Shown: positions 19,574-29,164 of the stretch, in pieces
How the letters are laid out: each line of letters starts with the position of its first letter
How positions within the stretch are numbered: the first letter of the stretch is position 1
Source: Spirochaetales bacterium Spiro_02
GTDB lineage: Bacteria > Spirochaetota > Spirochaetia > Sphaerochaetales > Sphaerochaetaceae
Direction of reading: 5' to 3'
Assembly: GCA_001604275.1 (NCBI GenBank)
Contig: LVBD01000049.1
Location: 50,027 to 114,026, forward strand
Length of the DNA stretch: 64,000 bases
Translations under genes and position numbers: made by a program
Notes under the pieces: generated by a model
Told to the model about the DNA's origin: nothing
What the model saw: the letters and a program-made list of their open reading frames with translations, nothing else
The model's database searches: none

Positions 19574-20647
19574 ATGGCGAAGACAAAGGATCAGGCGACG
19601 ATGCCTACGGATAATAAGCAGAAACAGGATGCGCTGGAGGCCGCGCGTCAACAGATCGACAAGCAGTTCGGCAAGGGGTCTTTGATGAAGCTCGGGGACA
19701 ATCCCGACAATCTTGATATCGAGTGCATTTCCAGCGGATCGCTGCTGCTCGATGAGGCGCTGGGCGTAGGAGGCTATCCACGCGGACGGATCATCGAGAT
19801 ATACGGACCGGAATCTTCCGGAAAAACGACGCTGGCCCTTCATGCCATCGCCGAAGCGCAGAAAGCCGGAGGTATCGCCGCATTCATCGATGCCGAGCAT
19901 GCGTTGGATCCTACCTATGCCAGAAAGCTGGGCGTGAACACCGACGAATTGTGGATCAGCCAGCCGGATACCGGTGAACAGGCACTCGAGATCGCAGAGA
20001 GTCTCGTACGTTCCGGTGCGGTCGATATCATCATCGTCGACTCTGTGGCTGCTCTGACGCCCCAGGCCGAGATAGAAGGTGACATGGGCGACAGCCACAT
20101 GGGTCTGCAGGCTCGTCTCATGAGCCAGGCGCTGCGGAAGCTGACCGGTATCCTGGCAAAAAGCAACACTACGATCATCTTCATCAACCAGATCCGTATG
20201 AAGATCGGCGTGATGTTCGGCAATCCTGAGACTACGACGGGCGGCAATGCCCTCAAATTCTATTCTTCAGTCAGAATCGAAGTCCGGAAGATTGAAACGA
20301 TCAGCAAGGGAGCCGACGATATCGTCGGTAACCGGGTACGGGTGAAGATCGTCAAGAACAAGGTCGCTCCCCCGTTTCGGAAAGTCGAGCTTGATCTGCT
20401 GTTCGGCGAAGGTATCAGCTATACGGCGAGCATCCTCGACGCAGCCCTCAAATACGATATGGTTGAGAAAAGCGGTTCCTGGTACTCATACAACGGCGAG
20501 AAGATCGGGCAGGGTAGGGAGAATGCCATTTCGTTTCTCAAGGACAACAAGGATATCGCCGACGAGCTGGACGGGAAACTTCGGGCATTGATGTTTCCCC
20601 CGGCTAAAGCGGTTGAAGCGCCTGCCGTTGTACCCAAGGAGCGATGA
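19574..20647 (+). CDS. recA: Recombinase RecA
   Basis: RecA forms the ATP-dependent filament on single-stranded DNA for strand exchange and triggers LexA cleavage where LexA exists. The ATG at 19574 (357 aa) has AGGAG at 19561-19565; a TTG 6 bases upstream overlaps the spacer. Walker A GPESSGKT is at residues 78-85, with [21 protein letters not shown], loop L2 near [16 protein letters not shown] and the usual C-terminal domain. I see no palindromic LexA-type box in the 74 bp upstream, and no convincing -35/-10 pair, although the stretch is T-rich. Confidence 0.98.
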   Translation: MAKTKDQATMPTDNKQKQDALEAARQQIDKQFGKGSLMKLGDNPDNLDIECISSGSLLLDEALGVGGYPRGRIIEIYGPESSGKTTLALHAIAEAQKAGGIAAFIDAEHALDPTYARKLGVNTDELWISQPDTGEQALEIAESLVRSGAVDIIIVDSVAALTPQAEIEGDMGDSHMGLQARLMSQALRKLTGILAKSNTTIIFINQIRMKIGVMFGNPETTTGGNALKFYSSVRIEVRKIETISKGADDIVGNRVRVKIVKNKVAPPFRKVELDLLFGEGISYTASILDAALKYDMVEKSGSWYSYNGEKIGQGRENAISFLKDNKDIADELDGKLRALMFPPAKAVEAPAVVPKER

Positions 20648-20758
20648 GCAGGCCAGAATCTATTGAGAGTGTTACATTCCGTGTTCAGTGTCGCTCCACA
20701 ACATGTAAGCGGTATGGTACGGTTCCCGTAGGTGTCTTTGCATCTGAGGAGGAACTAC

Positions 20759-22525
20759 ATGAAGAAAGTACCTGTCGTTGTTCTCTTGGTCGCAATCTTC
20801 CTAGGCGGGGTATATGCATCGGATTCCGTCGTCAATGACCAGAAGATATATCGTGTCGACAGTGAATGTTTTGAGGCGATTCGATACTTGTATATAATCG
20901 CCGGGCACGCACAGCCGTCTTCCAGCGGGCCGTGGAGCGCCGATGAGCTGAAGAAGATGCTTTCGGCGCTTGATAGGGATTCGCTGTCAAAATCGGCGAA
21001 GGAACTCTATGACACGATCGCTGGTGAATTGTCCATCGTTCCGAAGAACTCCGAGAATGGAGTCGGGATTCGGTTTGGGGTCGAAGCAAATCTCGAGATC
21101 TATTCCCATACGAATACCAGTCCTGCGTTCCAGGAATGGGAGAACTGGGGCTATGGGCTTCTTTCCCGCCGCCCCATGCTGAACTTTCCGTTCGAAACAT
21201 GGCCAGGCGAACATTTCTATGGGTATTTCGAGTTGTCGATCGGCAATTCTCTCAAACCGACCATGTCGACGATCGGCGCCTCGCATATCAATACGAACAT
21301 CCTCGGGTTCGAAAATCCTCTTGATTTTCAGATCAGCGAACTGAGCATGAATTTCCCCTATCGAGCGTTCGTAGCTGCCGGCGGCGATGGCTGGAGCCTG
21401 CAGCTCGGACGAGATCGGCTGAGTTGGGGAAACGGTGTGACCGGAAACATGGTGATAGGCGACAATCTGATCTACCACAACATGGTCCGATTCGCTACGT
21501 ATGGGAAGAATTTCAAATATACGTTCGTCGCTTCGTTCTTTCCTCACAAGATGAATTACTATTCATCCGATAGTTTGGGAAATTGGACATATGCGGGGGA
21601 TGGCGACCAGTATACGACTGTCAAGGGGTTGCAGATGTTCATGGGGCATCGGCTCGAGGGACGGTTCTTTTCAGACCGGCTCGGCTTCGCTCTGACGGAA
21701 GGTGTGATGTATTCTTCCGAAGAAGGGGTGCTTGACCTGCAGGTCTTCAACCCTGCGATGCTCTGGCACAACTATTATATCAACATGAACGCAAATTCGA
21801 TCCTTGCGTTCGATCTGGACTATACTCCGATGCGATATCTGAACATCTACGGACAATGGGTGATCGACGAATTCGCCATTCCCGGGGAAGCTGTCCCCGG
21901 CGTGGACGAATCGGCTTCTCCGACGGCGATGGGGTATCTGCTCGGTGTCAGGAGCAGCTATCCGTTGAAACACGGCATCCTCTATGGATCGTTGGAGGGG
22001 GCCTATACCGATCCATACCTCTACCTGAGAGGCGATGGCGCCAACGACGAGACGAATTCCAGCTACGGTATCAACTTCGTCGTCGCGGTGAGAAACCACT
22101 CGCAGGTGGACAATGTCACCTATGACGAACAGTTTCTTGGATATCGGTTCGGTGGCGATGCGATCGTGGCCAATCTGAACGGCGGGTACAAGCGGTTCGG
22201 AGCGTGGCATCTCGAAGGCAATTTGTTCTACATGGCGCACGGGACTCACGACATGTGGACCTGCTGGACCAAGGTAACGCCCGATACCAATGAATCCACG
22301 CCGACATCGACACACCATTCTGAGAATCACCGGGACGATGATGCGCAGGACAGGAACGCGGTGTCCCATACGTTCGTCGTGGGTATGAACGGTGGCTATG
22401 TGCTCGCTACCGGATTGGATATCTTCGCCCAAGTTGATTCCATCAATATCTGGAACTATGGGAATATCGCCGGACGCACTGCATTCGACGTGCAGCTCAC
22501 GCTCGGCCTGCATTATGCCCGGTAG
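20759..22525 (+). CDS. Outer-membrane beta-barrel protein, possibly Wzi-like
   Basis: The product is an exported 588-residue protein, probably an outer-membrane barrel. The ATG at 20759 has GAGGAGG 6 nt upstream and opens a clean signal peptide, MKKVPVVVLLVAIFLGGVYA, cut before SDS. A short helical region (about 40-100) is followed by alternating polar/aromatic strands to the C-terminus. The motif LQLGRDRLSWGNGVTGNMVIGD and the HNMVRF segment resemble the capsule-assembly Wzi family, which has a GR-x(n)-WG-x-G core; I offer this as a likely but unproven match. There is no capsule locus nearby. It sits alone between recA and scpA. Confidence 0.6.
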   Translation: MKKVPVVVLLVAIFLGGVYASDSVVNDQKIYRVDSECFEAIRYLYIIAGHAQPSSSGPWSADELKKMLSALDRDSLSKSAKELYDTIAGELSIVPKNSENGVGIRFGVEANLEIYSHTNTSPAFQEWENWGYGLLSRRPMLNFPFETWPGEHFYGYFELSIGNSLKPTMSTIGASHINTNILGFENPLDFQISELSMNFPYRAFVAAGGDGWSLQLGRDRLSWGNGVTGNMVIGDNLIYHNMVRFATYGKNFKYTFVASFFPHKMNYYSSDSLGNWTYAGDGDQYTTVKGLQMFMGHRLEGRFFSDRLGFALTEGVMYSSEEGVLDLQVFNPAMLWHNYYINMNANSILAFDLDYTPMRYLNIYGQWVIDEFAIPGEAVPGVDESASPTAMGYLLGVRSSYPLKHGILYGSLEGAYTDPYLYLRGDGANDETNSSYGINFVVAVRNHSQVDNVTYDEQFLGYRFGGDAIVANLNGGYKRFGAWHLEGNLFYMAHGTHDMWTCWTKVTPDTNESTPTSTHHSENHRDDDAQDRNAVSHTFVVGMNGGYVLATGLDIFAQVDSINIWNYGNIAGRTAFDVQLTLGLHYAR

Positions 22526-22582
22526 GACGGAATCTGCCGGGAGGCCACCCCTCCTGCGCGAGTGTAGCCGTAGCAGCATCCA

Positions 22583-22623
22583 TTGCCACGACGGGGACAA
22601 GTACGGTATATTTACTTGTTCCC
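22583..22623 (+). promoter_or_regulatory. scpA promoter with overlapping operator-like inverted repeat
   Basis: TTGCCA (22583-22588), an 18-bp spacer and TATATT (22607-22612) match sigma-70 elements at five of six positions each. An inverted repeat overlays it: ACAAGTA (22597-22603) and TACTTGT (22613-22619), 9 bp apart, with GGG and CCC flanks. The -10 lies inside the repeat, as for a repressor site. It could instead be a hairpin ending the barrel-protein transcript, but no T run follows. Confidence 0.5.
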
Positions 22624-22660
22624 GTGAACAATGATGCGAGAAGGAGGCGTCGTCCCGGCT

Positions 22661-23635
22661 ATGGCGGAAAGCGAAGATAAACCATTGCTCGAAGAGATGG
22701 CGCAGCCTGGTAGGAGCTTCAAGACTCCGGTTTTCGAGGGACCGCTGGATCTATTGCTGTATCTGATCCAGAAATCCGAGATCAACATCTACGATATTCC
22801 GATCGCGGAGATCACCGACCAGTTCCTCGACTATCTGGCTCATGCTCAGCGACTCGATCTCGGCGACTTGACCGACTTCTACAAGATGGCGGCAGATTTG
22901 CTGTACATCAAAAGCAGGATGCTGCTTCCTGTAGAGGTCGATTTCGACGAAGAGTATGCCGATCCGCGCCAGGAATTGGTGGAACGCCTGATCGAATACC
23001 AGAAGTTCAAGAAATACACCGACTTGCTGTCCAATGCGGAACAGAACGGGGAGCTGTATGTTTCGCGTCGGGCCACCCAGTTCATGCTTCCGTTCGATGA
23101 CCAGGAATTGTGGAGTGAGGTGACCGTGCAGGATCTGCTCCATACGTTCGCGCGTCTGCTCAAGTCGATTACTCCGAGCAAAGTGTTCAACGTCTACGAA
23201 GAGGTGACGGTGAACGAGAAGATCGCGTTGATGAACGAGCTGTTTGAGACCCGGCAGGTAATCGGCTTGATGGACGTGATCGTCCATCCCGATGAACCGC
23301 TCCACATTATCTGCGCCTTCATGGCGATTCTGGAATCGACAAAGTTCAAGATGATCCTGATCGAGCAGCCTCAGCCGTTCGGGGATATCGTCATCCGGAA
23401 ACGGAGTCAGGATTTCGACCAGAATCTCGCCGATGAATACGACGACGAGTATGACGATGCGGTGGAGCACGGGTTCGGCGATTCGGACGATGCCGACGAC
23501 TATTCGATTCAACACGAGACCGACGAGGCTGGAACGGAAGCGGATGAAAATGATATACTGCGATACGAATATGGCGAAGACGAAGAGGAAATTTCCCTCG
23601 ATGACGACCGCGGCGCGGGGGAGGATGATCTATGA
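22661..23635 (+). CDS. scpA: Segregation and condensation protein A
   Basis: ScpA is the kleisin that bridges the SMC heads; with ScpB it compacts and segregates the chromosome. I prefer the ATG at 22661 (324 aa), 13 nt after AAGGAGG; ATGs at 22631 and 22634 lack any site. The N-terminal kleisin region holds FEGPLDLLLYLIQKSEINIYDIPI, the family signature, and the C-terminal winged helix is near residues 180-235. The last ~85 residues are strongly acidic (Asp/Glu-rich, few hydrophobics), a low-complexity tail that compact ScpA proteins lack. The stop overlaps scpB (ATGA). SMC itself is not in the window. Confidence 0.92.
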   Translation: MAESEDKPLLEEMAQPGRSFKTPVFEGPLDLLLYLIQKSEINIYDIPIAEITDQFLDYLAHAQRLDLGDLTDFYKMAADLLYIKSRMLLPVEVDFDEEYADPRQELVERLIEYQKFKKYTDLLSNAEQNGELYVSRRATQFMLPFDDQELWSEVTVQDLLHTFARLLKSITPSKVFNVYEEVTVNEKIALMNELFETRQVIGLMDVIVHPDEPLHIICAFMAILESTKFKMILIEQPQPFGDIVIRKRSQDFDQNLADEYDDEYDDAVEHGFGDSDDADDYSIQHETDEAGTEADENDILRYEYGEDEEEISLDDDRGAGEDDL

Positions 23636-24249
23636 AGCGGAAAACAAAGGATGAACATGAGACGGTGCAGACCATTGCCGGACCACTCCTGTCGCAGAGC
23701 GCCCGTCTTGTCGAGGTCGTTCTGTTTCTTGAAAACGAGCCTGTTTCGCTGGATAAGCTGCAACGGATGACCGGTTTTTCGAAGGAGCGGGCCGACGCGG
23801 CGCTTTCGGAGCTGAACGAGCACTACAACCTGTTCATGCATGGGTTGACATTGACTGAGAAATCGGGAAACTGGCAGTTTGTCCCGTCCGGTGATCTGCA
23901 TGACCGTCTACGAGGCTGCTATGGAAAGAAAGTCGATCGCAGGCTTTCCCGAGCGGCGTTGGAAACACTGTCCATTGTCGCATATAGCCAGCCGGTGACA
24001 CGTAGGGAGATCGACAATATCCGCGGAGTAGCATCGGATACGATCGTCCGTCTGCTTCGTGAACGTGAATACATCAAGGTCGTGGGGCGCAAGGATGTGC
24101 CGGGGCATCCCTGTCTGTACGGGACTTCCAGAAAGTTTCTGTTCGAATTCAATCTCCCGAGCATCAGCGCGTTGCCGAAATTGTCGGAAATCGACCGCGC
24201 GCGTTTCGTCAAGGACGACGAGCAAGAGGAGCTGTTTGATGAAAATTGA
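23632..24249 (+). CDS. scpB: Segregation and condensation protein B
   Basis: ScpB forms a dimer of double winged-helix subunits that binds the middle of ScpA. The 205-residue length is normal. The family core SRAALETLSIVAYSQPVTRREIDNIRGV is followed by LLREREYIKVVGRKDVPGHPCLYGTS and FLFEFNLPSISALPKL. It overlaps scpA by 4 bp and rluB by 11 bp; scpA-scpB-rluB is a common neighbourhood in bacteria. Confidence 0.95.
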   Translation: MKRKTKDEHETVQTIAGPLLSQSARLVEVVLFLENEPVSLDKLQRMTGFSKERADAALSELNEHYNLFMHGLTLTEKSGNWQFVPSGDLHDRLRGCYGKKVDRRLSRAALETLSIVAYSQPVTRREIDNIRGVASDTIVRLLREREYIKVVGRKDVPGHPCLYGTSRKFLFEFNLPSISALPKLSEIDRARFVKDDEQEELFDEN

Positions 24250-25063
24250 GTATCCGATACGTTTGCAGAGCTATCTCGCCAAAAGCGGATGCGGCTCCCG
24301 ACGCTCCTGCGAGCAGCTGATCTCCAGCGGCAGGGTGAAGATCAACACGAAACGGGTCACCGAACTGGGGACCAAAGTGGAGGCGGAGGATGTCGTCCAG
24401 GTCGACGACATCCTCGTCGAACCGAGCGACAGAACCTATTATTATGCGTTGAACAAGCCGAAAGGGTATGTCTGTACGAACTACGATCCGAACGAGGATC
24501 GCTATGCGCGGGATCTGATCGACATTTCGGACAGGAACCTGCTGTTCCATATCGGCAGGTTGGACAAGGATTCCACCGGATTGATCCTCTTTACCAACGA
24601 TGGAGATATTGCGCAGAAGATTATGCATCCTTCCCATGAGATCGAGAAGGAATACTTAGTCAATACCAGCGAGAACCTCCGCAGAATGGATCTTGAGGAG
24701 GCGTTGCGCGGCGTATACATCGATCTCCCCAAGCCGTACCGCATCAAGAGTTTCGACATACAGACAAAGCGTTGGGTCCGCATCGTGCTCACCGAGGGTA
24801 AGAACCGGGAGATCCGCAAAATCTTCAGTTACTTCGGGTACGACGTGAAGCAACTGATCAGGATCCGCATCGGATGTCTTGAACTTGGAGACCTGAAGCC
24901 TGGAGAATATCGGCCGTTGACAAAGGACGAGGTGGACGCATTGGTCGGCGGCGCCGACACGAATCCCCGTGTCCACAAGAGCGCTCCGAGAAGGCCGGCG
25001 AAGCGGCCTGTCGGCGCTCCGGTCCGCCGATCCTCTCCACGCTCCGACGAGGAGGACCTGTAG
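24239..25063 (+). CDS. rluB: 23S rRNA pseudouridine synthase, RsuA/RluB family
   Basis: RluB makes the pseudouridine at 2605 of 23S rRNA (E. coli numbering); RsuA is the close 16S paralogue, and the scpB neighbourhood favours RluB. The start is the ATG at 24239, 7 nt after AGAGGAG (274 aa). An S4 RNA-binding domain (about 6-55, RLQSYLAKSGCGSRRSCEQLI) is followed by the synthase domain with GRLDKDSTGLILFTNDG, where D109 is the catalytic aspartate, and TEGKNREIRKIF. The last ~35 residues form a basic Arg/Pro tail, probably an extra rRNA contact. Confidence 0.92.
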   Translation: MKIEYPIRLQSYLAKSGCGSRRSCEQLISSGRVKINTKRVTELGTKVEAEDVVQVDDILVEPSDRTYYYALNKPKGYVCTNYDPNEDRYARDLIDISDRNLLFHIGRLDKDSTGLILFTNDGDIAQKIMHPSHEIEKEYLVNTSENLRRMDLEEALRGVYIDLPKPYRIKSFDIQTKRWVRIVLTEGKNREIRKIFSYFGYDVKQLIRIRIGCLELGDLKPGEYRPLTKDEVDALVGGADTNPRVHKSAPRRPAKRPVGAPVRRSSPRSDEEDL

Positions 25064-25064
25064 C

Positions 25065-25724
25065 ATGGTTGTGGCGATAGATGGTCCGGCCGGAGTCGGA
25101 AAAAGCACGATCGCGAAGATGGTCGCCGACCGATGCGGATTCTATTATCTGAACTCTGGAAGTTTCTATCGTGCGATCGCTTGGAACTATCTGCGGCAGT
25201 ACGGTGAACCGACCGACAGGAATCTGGTGCTGGAATCGGCTGAACGGTTGAAGTTTTCCGTCGTCGACGGTCGATTGTGTGTGGACGGAGTGGACGTCGA
25301 GGATAGCCTGCACACTCCGGCTGTCGATCTGTGGGCATCGAAGGTTTCGGTCGATCCTCGGGTGCGGACTGTCGTCAACAGGAATCTCTACGAGCTGTCG
25401 AAAGGGATGGATATCGTGGCGGAAGGGAGGGATATCACCACCGTTGTGTTTCCCGATGCCGAATGCAAGTTTTTCTTCGATGCTTCACCCGAGGTCCGCG
25501 CCAAACGGCGGCTCGACCAGCATCCTGACGGACCTCCGTACGAGCAGGTGTTGAGAGAAATCATCGAGCGGGATGAAAACGATAGAAACAAGCCTGTCGG
25601 TGGGCTAAAGATTGCTCCCGATGCATGCTATATCGATACCTCGTACTTGACCATCGAGCAAGTTTGTGAGAAAGTGGTTACTGCTATATTTGCGCGTGAA
25701 ACGCTGATACATAGGCAAAATTAG
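25065..25724 (+). CDS. cmk: Cytidylate kinase
   Basis: Cmk phosphorylates CMP and dCMP. The ATG at 25065, 9 nt after GGAGG and 1 nt after the rluB stop, gives 219 aa. The P-loop GPAGVGKST is at 7-15. The CMP-binding NMP region and the motifs AEGRDITTVVFPDA and KRRLDQH follow, with the ERDENDRNKPVGGLKIAPDACYIDTS lid and C-terminal motif of the family. rpsA starts 16 bp downstream, the common cmk-rpsA pair. Confidence 0.94.
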   Translation: MVVAIDGPAGVGKSTIAKMVADRCGFYYLNSGSFYRAIAWNYLRQYGEPTDRNLVLESAERLKFSVVDGRLCVDGVDVEDSLHTPAVDLWASKVSVDPRVRTVVNRNLYELSKGMDIVAEGRDITTVVFPDAECKFFFDASPEVRAKRRLDQHPDGPPYEQVLREIIERDENDRNKPVGGLKIAPDACYIDTSYLTIEQVCEKVVTAIFARETLIHRQN

Positions 25725-25740
25725 GATCAGGAGAAATCAA

Positions 25741-27450
25741 GTGGCTGAAGAAAAAGAAATGGAAGAAAAGAAAACCGACATGCAGTCTTTGTTGCTGCAG
25801 GAGGAGTATCTTAAATCTCTTGATGGAATCGAAGACGGTCAGCTCGTTACCGGTACTGTAGTTCAGGTCAACAACGAGAATGTATTCGTAGATGTCGGGT
25901 ACAAGTCCGAAGGACGGATCCCCCGCGACGAATTCTCGACGGTTCCTGAGATCGGCGACCAAGTCAACGTCGTCATCGTCAACAAGGAAGGGAAGGGCGG
26001 ACAGATTGTCGTCTCCAAGAAGCGCGCAGATGTGAAAGAACGTACTGACGTCCTGAAGGCAGCCGCTGAGGCTCGGACTCCGGTGGAAGGTAAGTTTGTC
26101 AAGGTCATCAAGGGTGGATTCGAGGTCGACCTCGGCGGAGACTACAGAGGGTTCTGCCCGCTGTCGAAAGCCGATGTCGTTCGTGTCGAGGATCCCGAGT
26201 CGTTGATCGGCGTGACCGACTATTTCATCATTGATAAGTTCCATGGCGGAACAAAGCTCAAGAGCGTCGTCTCCCGCCGTGAATATCTTGAGAAGAAGAT
26301 CAAGGAGAACAAGGAGAAGTTTTTCTCCACCGTCCAGATCGGAGATGTCGTCGAAGGCGTCGTGAAGTCTTTTACTTCGTTCGGCGCATTCATCGACCTC
26401 GGTGGGTTCGACGGTCTGCTCCATATCAACGATATGAGCTGGGGTCATGTAACTCGGCCGAAGGATTTTGTCAAGAAAGGGCAGGTTGTCCAGCTTCGAC
26501 TGATCAACATCGACCCGGAAACGCAGAAGATCAATCTCTCGTTGAAACATATGCAGGAAGATCCTTGGACCACGTTCGAAGAACGATATCATGTCGGCGA
26601 TGTCGTCAAGGCTCCCGTAACCAAGCTGACGAGTTTCGGCGTGTTCATCGAAATCGAACCGGGTATCGAAGGACTTGCCCATATTTCCGAACTATCCTGG
26701 ACCAAGCGGATCAATAATCCGAAGGAAATTCTCGACATCGGAGATGTCGTCGAAGCGAAGGTCCTCGGCTACGACTTGGACAAGAAACGCGTCTCCTTAG
26801 GGTTGAAGCAACTGGAGGAGAATCCATGGGATACGATCGCTGAACGCTACCCGGTGGGCATGACGCTTTCCAAGCCGGTCGTGAAGATCACCAACAGTGG
26901 TGCGTTCGTCAACCTTGAAGAGGGAATCGACGGGTTCCTTCACATCGATGATATTTCCTGGACGAAGAAGGTCAAGAGCATGGCTTCCTTCTGTAACGAA
27001 GGCGATGTGATCGACGTGGTCGTTACGAAAGTCGAGCCGGAGAACCGCCGTATTCGTCTTGGGGTCAAGCAGCTCGAGGGTAACCCTTGGCAGACGCTTC
27101 GCCACGACTATCCGAAATACAGCGTGATCAGCGGCGAGGTTTCCAACGTCACCGATTTCGGTGTGTTCGTGAAAGTCCTCGGCGGTATCGAGGGGTTGAT
27201 CAGCAAGTACAACCTTGTCGGTCCAGACGAGGAGTACTCCGATGCCGTGCTCAGCAAGTTCAAGGTCGGAGATCCCATCTCCGCCATGATCGTTGAATGC
27301 AATCCGACCACTCAGAAGCTGTCGCTCTCCATCAAGGAGATGGTGAAGAGGTCCCAGCAGTCCGAGATCGCCAAGTACATCCAGGACGATGAGGATGACG
27401 GAGATACCTTCACCTTCGCCGACTTGATGCGCTCCAAGGATGAAAAATAA
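25741..27450 (+). CDS. rpsA: 30S ribosomal protein S1
   Basis: S1 binds mRNA and unfolds it on the 30S platform. The start is a GTG at 25741 with AGGAG 8 nt upstream (569 aa). The N-terminal ~30 residues are a charged helix. Six S1 repeats follow, each with a GxxVxGxV start and F-G-x-F/A-V core, for example VEGVVKSFTSFGAFIDLGGFDGLLHI and APVTKLTSFGVFIEIEPGIEGLAHI. The number and order fit full-length S1 of Gram-negative type. A terminator hairpin closes the scpA-rpsA run. Confidence 0.95.
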   Translation: MAEEKEMEEKKTDMQSLLLQEEYLKSLDGIEDGQLVTGTVVQVNNENVFVDVGYKSEGRIPRDEFSTVPEIGDQVNVVIVNKEGKGGQIVVSKKRADVKERTDVLKAAAEARTPVEGKFVKVIKGGFEVDLGGDYRGFCPLSKADVVRVEDPESLIGVTDYFIIDKFHGGTKLKSVVSRREYLEKKIKENKEKFFSTVQIGDVVEGVVKSFTSFGAFIDLGGFDGLLHINDMSWGHVTRPKDFVKKGQVVQLRLINIDPETQKINLSLKHMQEDPWTTFEERYHVGDVVKAPVTKLTSFGVFIEIEPGIEGLAHISELSWTKRINNPKEILDIGDVVEAKVLGYDLDKKRVSLGLKQLEENPWDTIAERYPVGMTLSKPVVKITNSGAFVNLEEGIDGFLHIDDISWTKKVKSMASFCNEGDVIDVVVTKVEPENRRIRLGVKQLEGNPWQTLRHDYPKYSVISGEVSNVTDFGVFVKVLGGIEGLISKYNLVGPDEEYSDAVLSKFKVGDPISAMIVECNPTTQKLSLSIKEMVKRSQQSEIAKYIQDDEDDGDTFTFADLMRSKDEK

Positions 27451-27464
27451 GATGATCGTCGATA

Positions 27465-27490
27465 GGCGGCTATGAAATAGCCGCCTTGTT
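27465..27490 (+). terminator. Terminator after rpsA
   Basis: A perfect GGCGGCTAT/ATAGCCGCC stem (27465-27473 with 27477-27485) with a GAA loop is followed by TTGTT. The stem is strong and the T tract weak, so some readthrough into the TPR gene at 27521 is likely. Confidence 0.75.
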
Positions 27491-27520
27491 ATCGAAAATC
27501 CTTGAAGCGGAGATACTGAA

Positions 27521-28249
27521 ATGAGTAAGAATAACGATACGAAAGATGTCTTGTCGAAAGACGAAAAGCTCCAGATGAAACTGTCCGATTTCATTTTCGC
27601 CAACCGAAAGGTGTTGATTGTGATCGTAGGAGTGATTCTGGTCGCTTTGATCGCTTTGGGCGTGGTTCTGTATGTGAATGAAAAGACCACGGCGAAGCAG
27701 TTCGCACAGATATCTTCCTTGCAGACTGCATATGGACAGCTGTTGTCCGAAGATCCTACCGCCAATGGGTATCAGAGCAAGAAGGATGCATTGGTAGCCG
27801 ACCTGAATGCTCTATCTTCTTCCGGCGGCAGAAAATATCCTGCTGTACGGGCCGAATATACGCTCGGCTTGATCTATTGGGATGACAAGGACTACCAGCA
27901 GGCGCTTGAAGCGTTCCTCGATGTCAATTCAAGAATGCCCTCTACGTATCTTGGATCCTTGGCATTGTTCAACGCTGGAGCCGCCTCCGAAGAACTTGGC
28001 GATGATATCACGGCTCTAGAGTACTACCAGCAGGTTCTTGACAACTACGACAGTGAATCGGCGAAGAATTCAAAGTTGAACTCCAACGATGCCGCGCCGG
28101 TCGCTGCGAAAGCGCTTTTCGGTATCGCCCGACTGAACGAAAAGTCGGGGAATATCGATCTGGCGAAAGCTTCGTTCCAGAAACTCGCTGATGAATTTCC
28201 GTCTTCCGAATATGGAAAGCTCGCACAGAACCGCTTATTGCTCCTGTAG
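27521..28249 (+). CDS. Membrane-anchored tetratricopeptide protein
   Basis: The 242-residue protein has a charged cytoplasmic N-terminus (about 1-31), one membrane helix (about 32-52, VLIVIVGVILVALIALGVVLYV) and a periplasmic part with at least three TPR-like helical pairs (about 105-235), for example YTLGLIYWDDKDYQQALEAF. The layout resembles YfgM/BamD-type envelope scaffold proteins, but there is no lipobox and I cannot name a partner. It follows rpsA after a weak terminator and has GGAG upstream of its ATG. Family-level function is unknown to me. Confidence 0.8.
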   Translation: MSKNNDTKDVLSKDEKLQMKLSDFIFANRKVLIVIVGVILVALIALGVVLYVNEKTTAKQFAQISSLQTAYGQLLSEDPTANGYQSKKDALVADLNALSSSGGRKYPAVRAEYTLGLIYWDDKDYQQALEAFLDVNSRMPSTYLGSLALFNAGAASEELGDDITALEYYQQVLDNYDSESAKNSKLNSNDAAPVAAKALFGIARLNEKSGNIDLAKASFQKLADEFPSSEYGKLAQNRLLLL

Positions 28250-28297
28250 GAGGCCGACGATAGGCATCCGCTTTCGTTAAGAGATTGAGAGGTCTTT

Positions 28298-29164
28298 ATG
28301 CTTGATAGACGCCCTAGGATACTTTGTTCCCGCAAATGTTCCTCAGTGGCGTCTGTTTTTATTTTTCTGTGTGGATTGCTTGTGGTTCTTGCCGGATGCG
28401 GAATTCCGTCATGGTTCTATGTGTACGATACGTCGGGTACGGATTATTTATGGACTATATCCAGTAATTCGGATGAAGATACACTGACAGTTTCCCTGGA
28501 ATTCACTTCTTCCGCGGAGACAAGTCTTGCTAAAATCGACGACTCGTCTCCAGCGCCTTCTCTGATGTTCTTCTATATCATTGATGATTCAGACAGCATC
28601 GTTGACTATAGTTCAGACATCATCAGTCAGTTTTCAACAACATATAAACGGAAAGGGTCGGGGAGTTCCTTGCGCCATGCTTCAGACGGCAGTGTGCTGA
28701 CTTACTCTACCGGTTCCGTGGACTACAAGCTGTTCCCGTTCATGTATCAGGTTATAGGCGAGGATTCCGCCATCGCTACGGCGCCTGATTATCTGTTGAA
28801 TAAGCTTGATGCTGGTCAAACCAAAGAGGCATTGAAGGGTACGCTTGCACTTGATCAGTACAACATTGGAGACGAAACACGTGCCATCTATTTGTATACC
28901 GGAAATAGCGCAGATGATGAAGAACTACTCAGCAAATTGCCTCGATTCAATGGCGAGGACTTTCTGTATGCGGTTTCTCAAGTTACATCTCCGTCGACCA
29001 CACCGGCTGATTATGATCGGATAACGAGCAGTAGCGACGAGTTGTATGTACATGTTTTCGTTGCTTTCAACGTGACACCAAGCCAGTCCGGAGATAGTTT
29101 CAACAATATTTTCTGGAGTTCGCTGAAATATGCAGGGCGAATCAAACTGACTCCGTCGTCGTAA
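28298..29164 (+). CDS. Lipoprotein of unknown function
   Basis: The 288-residue protein starts at the ATG at 28298 (GAGAGG upstream) with a basic n-region, a hydrophobic stretch (about 17-33) and the lipobox LAGC, giving lipidated C34. The mature part is rich in Ser, Thr and Asp, with acidic patches and alternating strand-like segments. I do not recognise a family. The gene is visibly more AT-rich than its neighbours. Two further cysteines (10 and 14) lie before the lipobox. It is the last + strand gene before glmS on the other strand. Confidence 0.75.
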   Translation: MLDRRPRILCSRKCSSVASVFIFLCGLLVVLAGCGIPSWFYVYDTSGTDYLWTISSNSDEDTLTVSLEFTSSAETSLAKIDDSSPAPSLMFFYIIDDSDSIVDYSSDIISQFSTTYKRKGSGSSLRHASDGSVLTYSTGSVDYKLFPFMYQVIGEDSAIATAPDYLLNKLDAGQTKEALKGTLALDQYNIGDETRAIYLYTGNSADDEELLSKLPRFNGEDFLYAVSQVTSPSTTPADYDRITSSSDELYVHVFVAFNVTPSQSGDSFNNIFWSSLKYAGRIKLTPSS

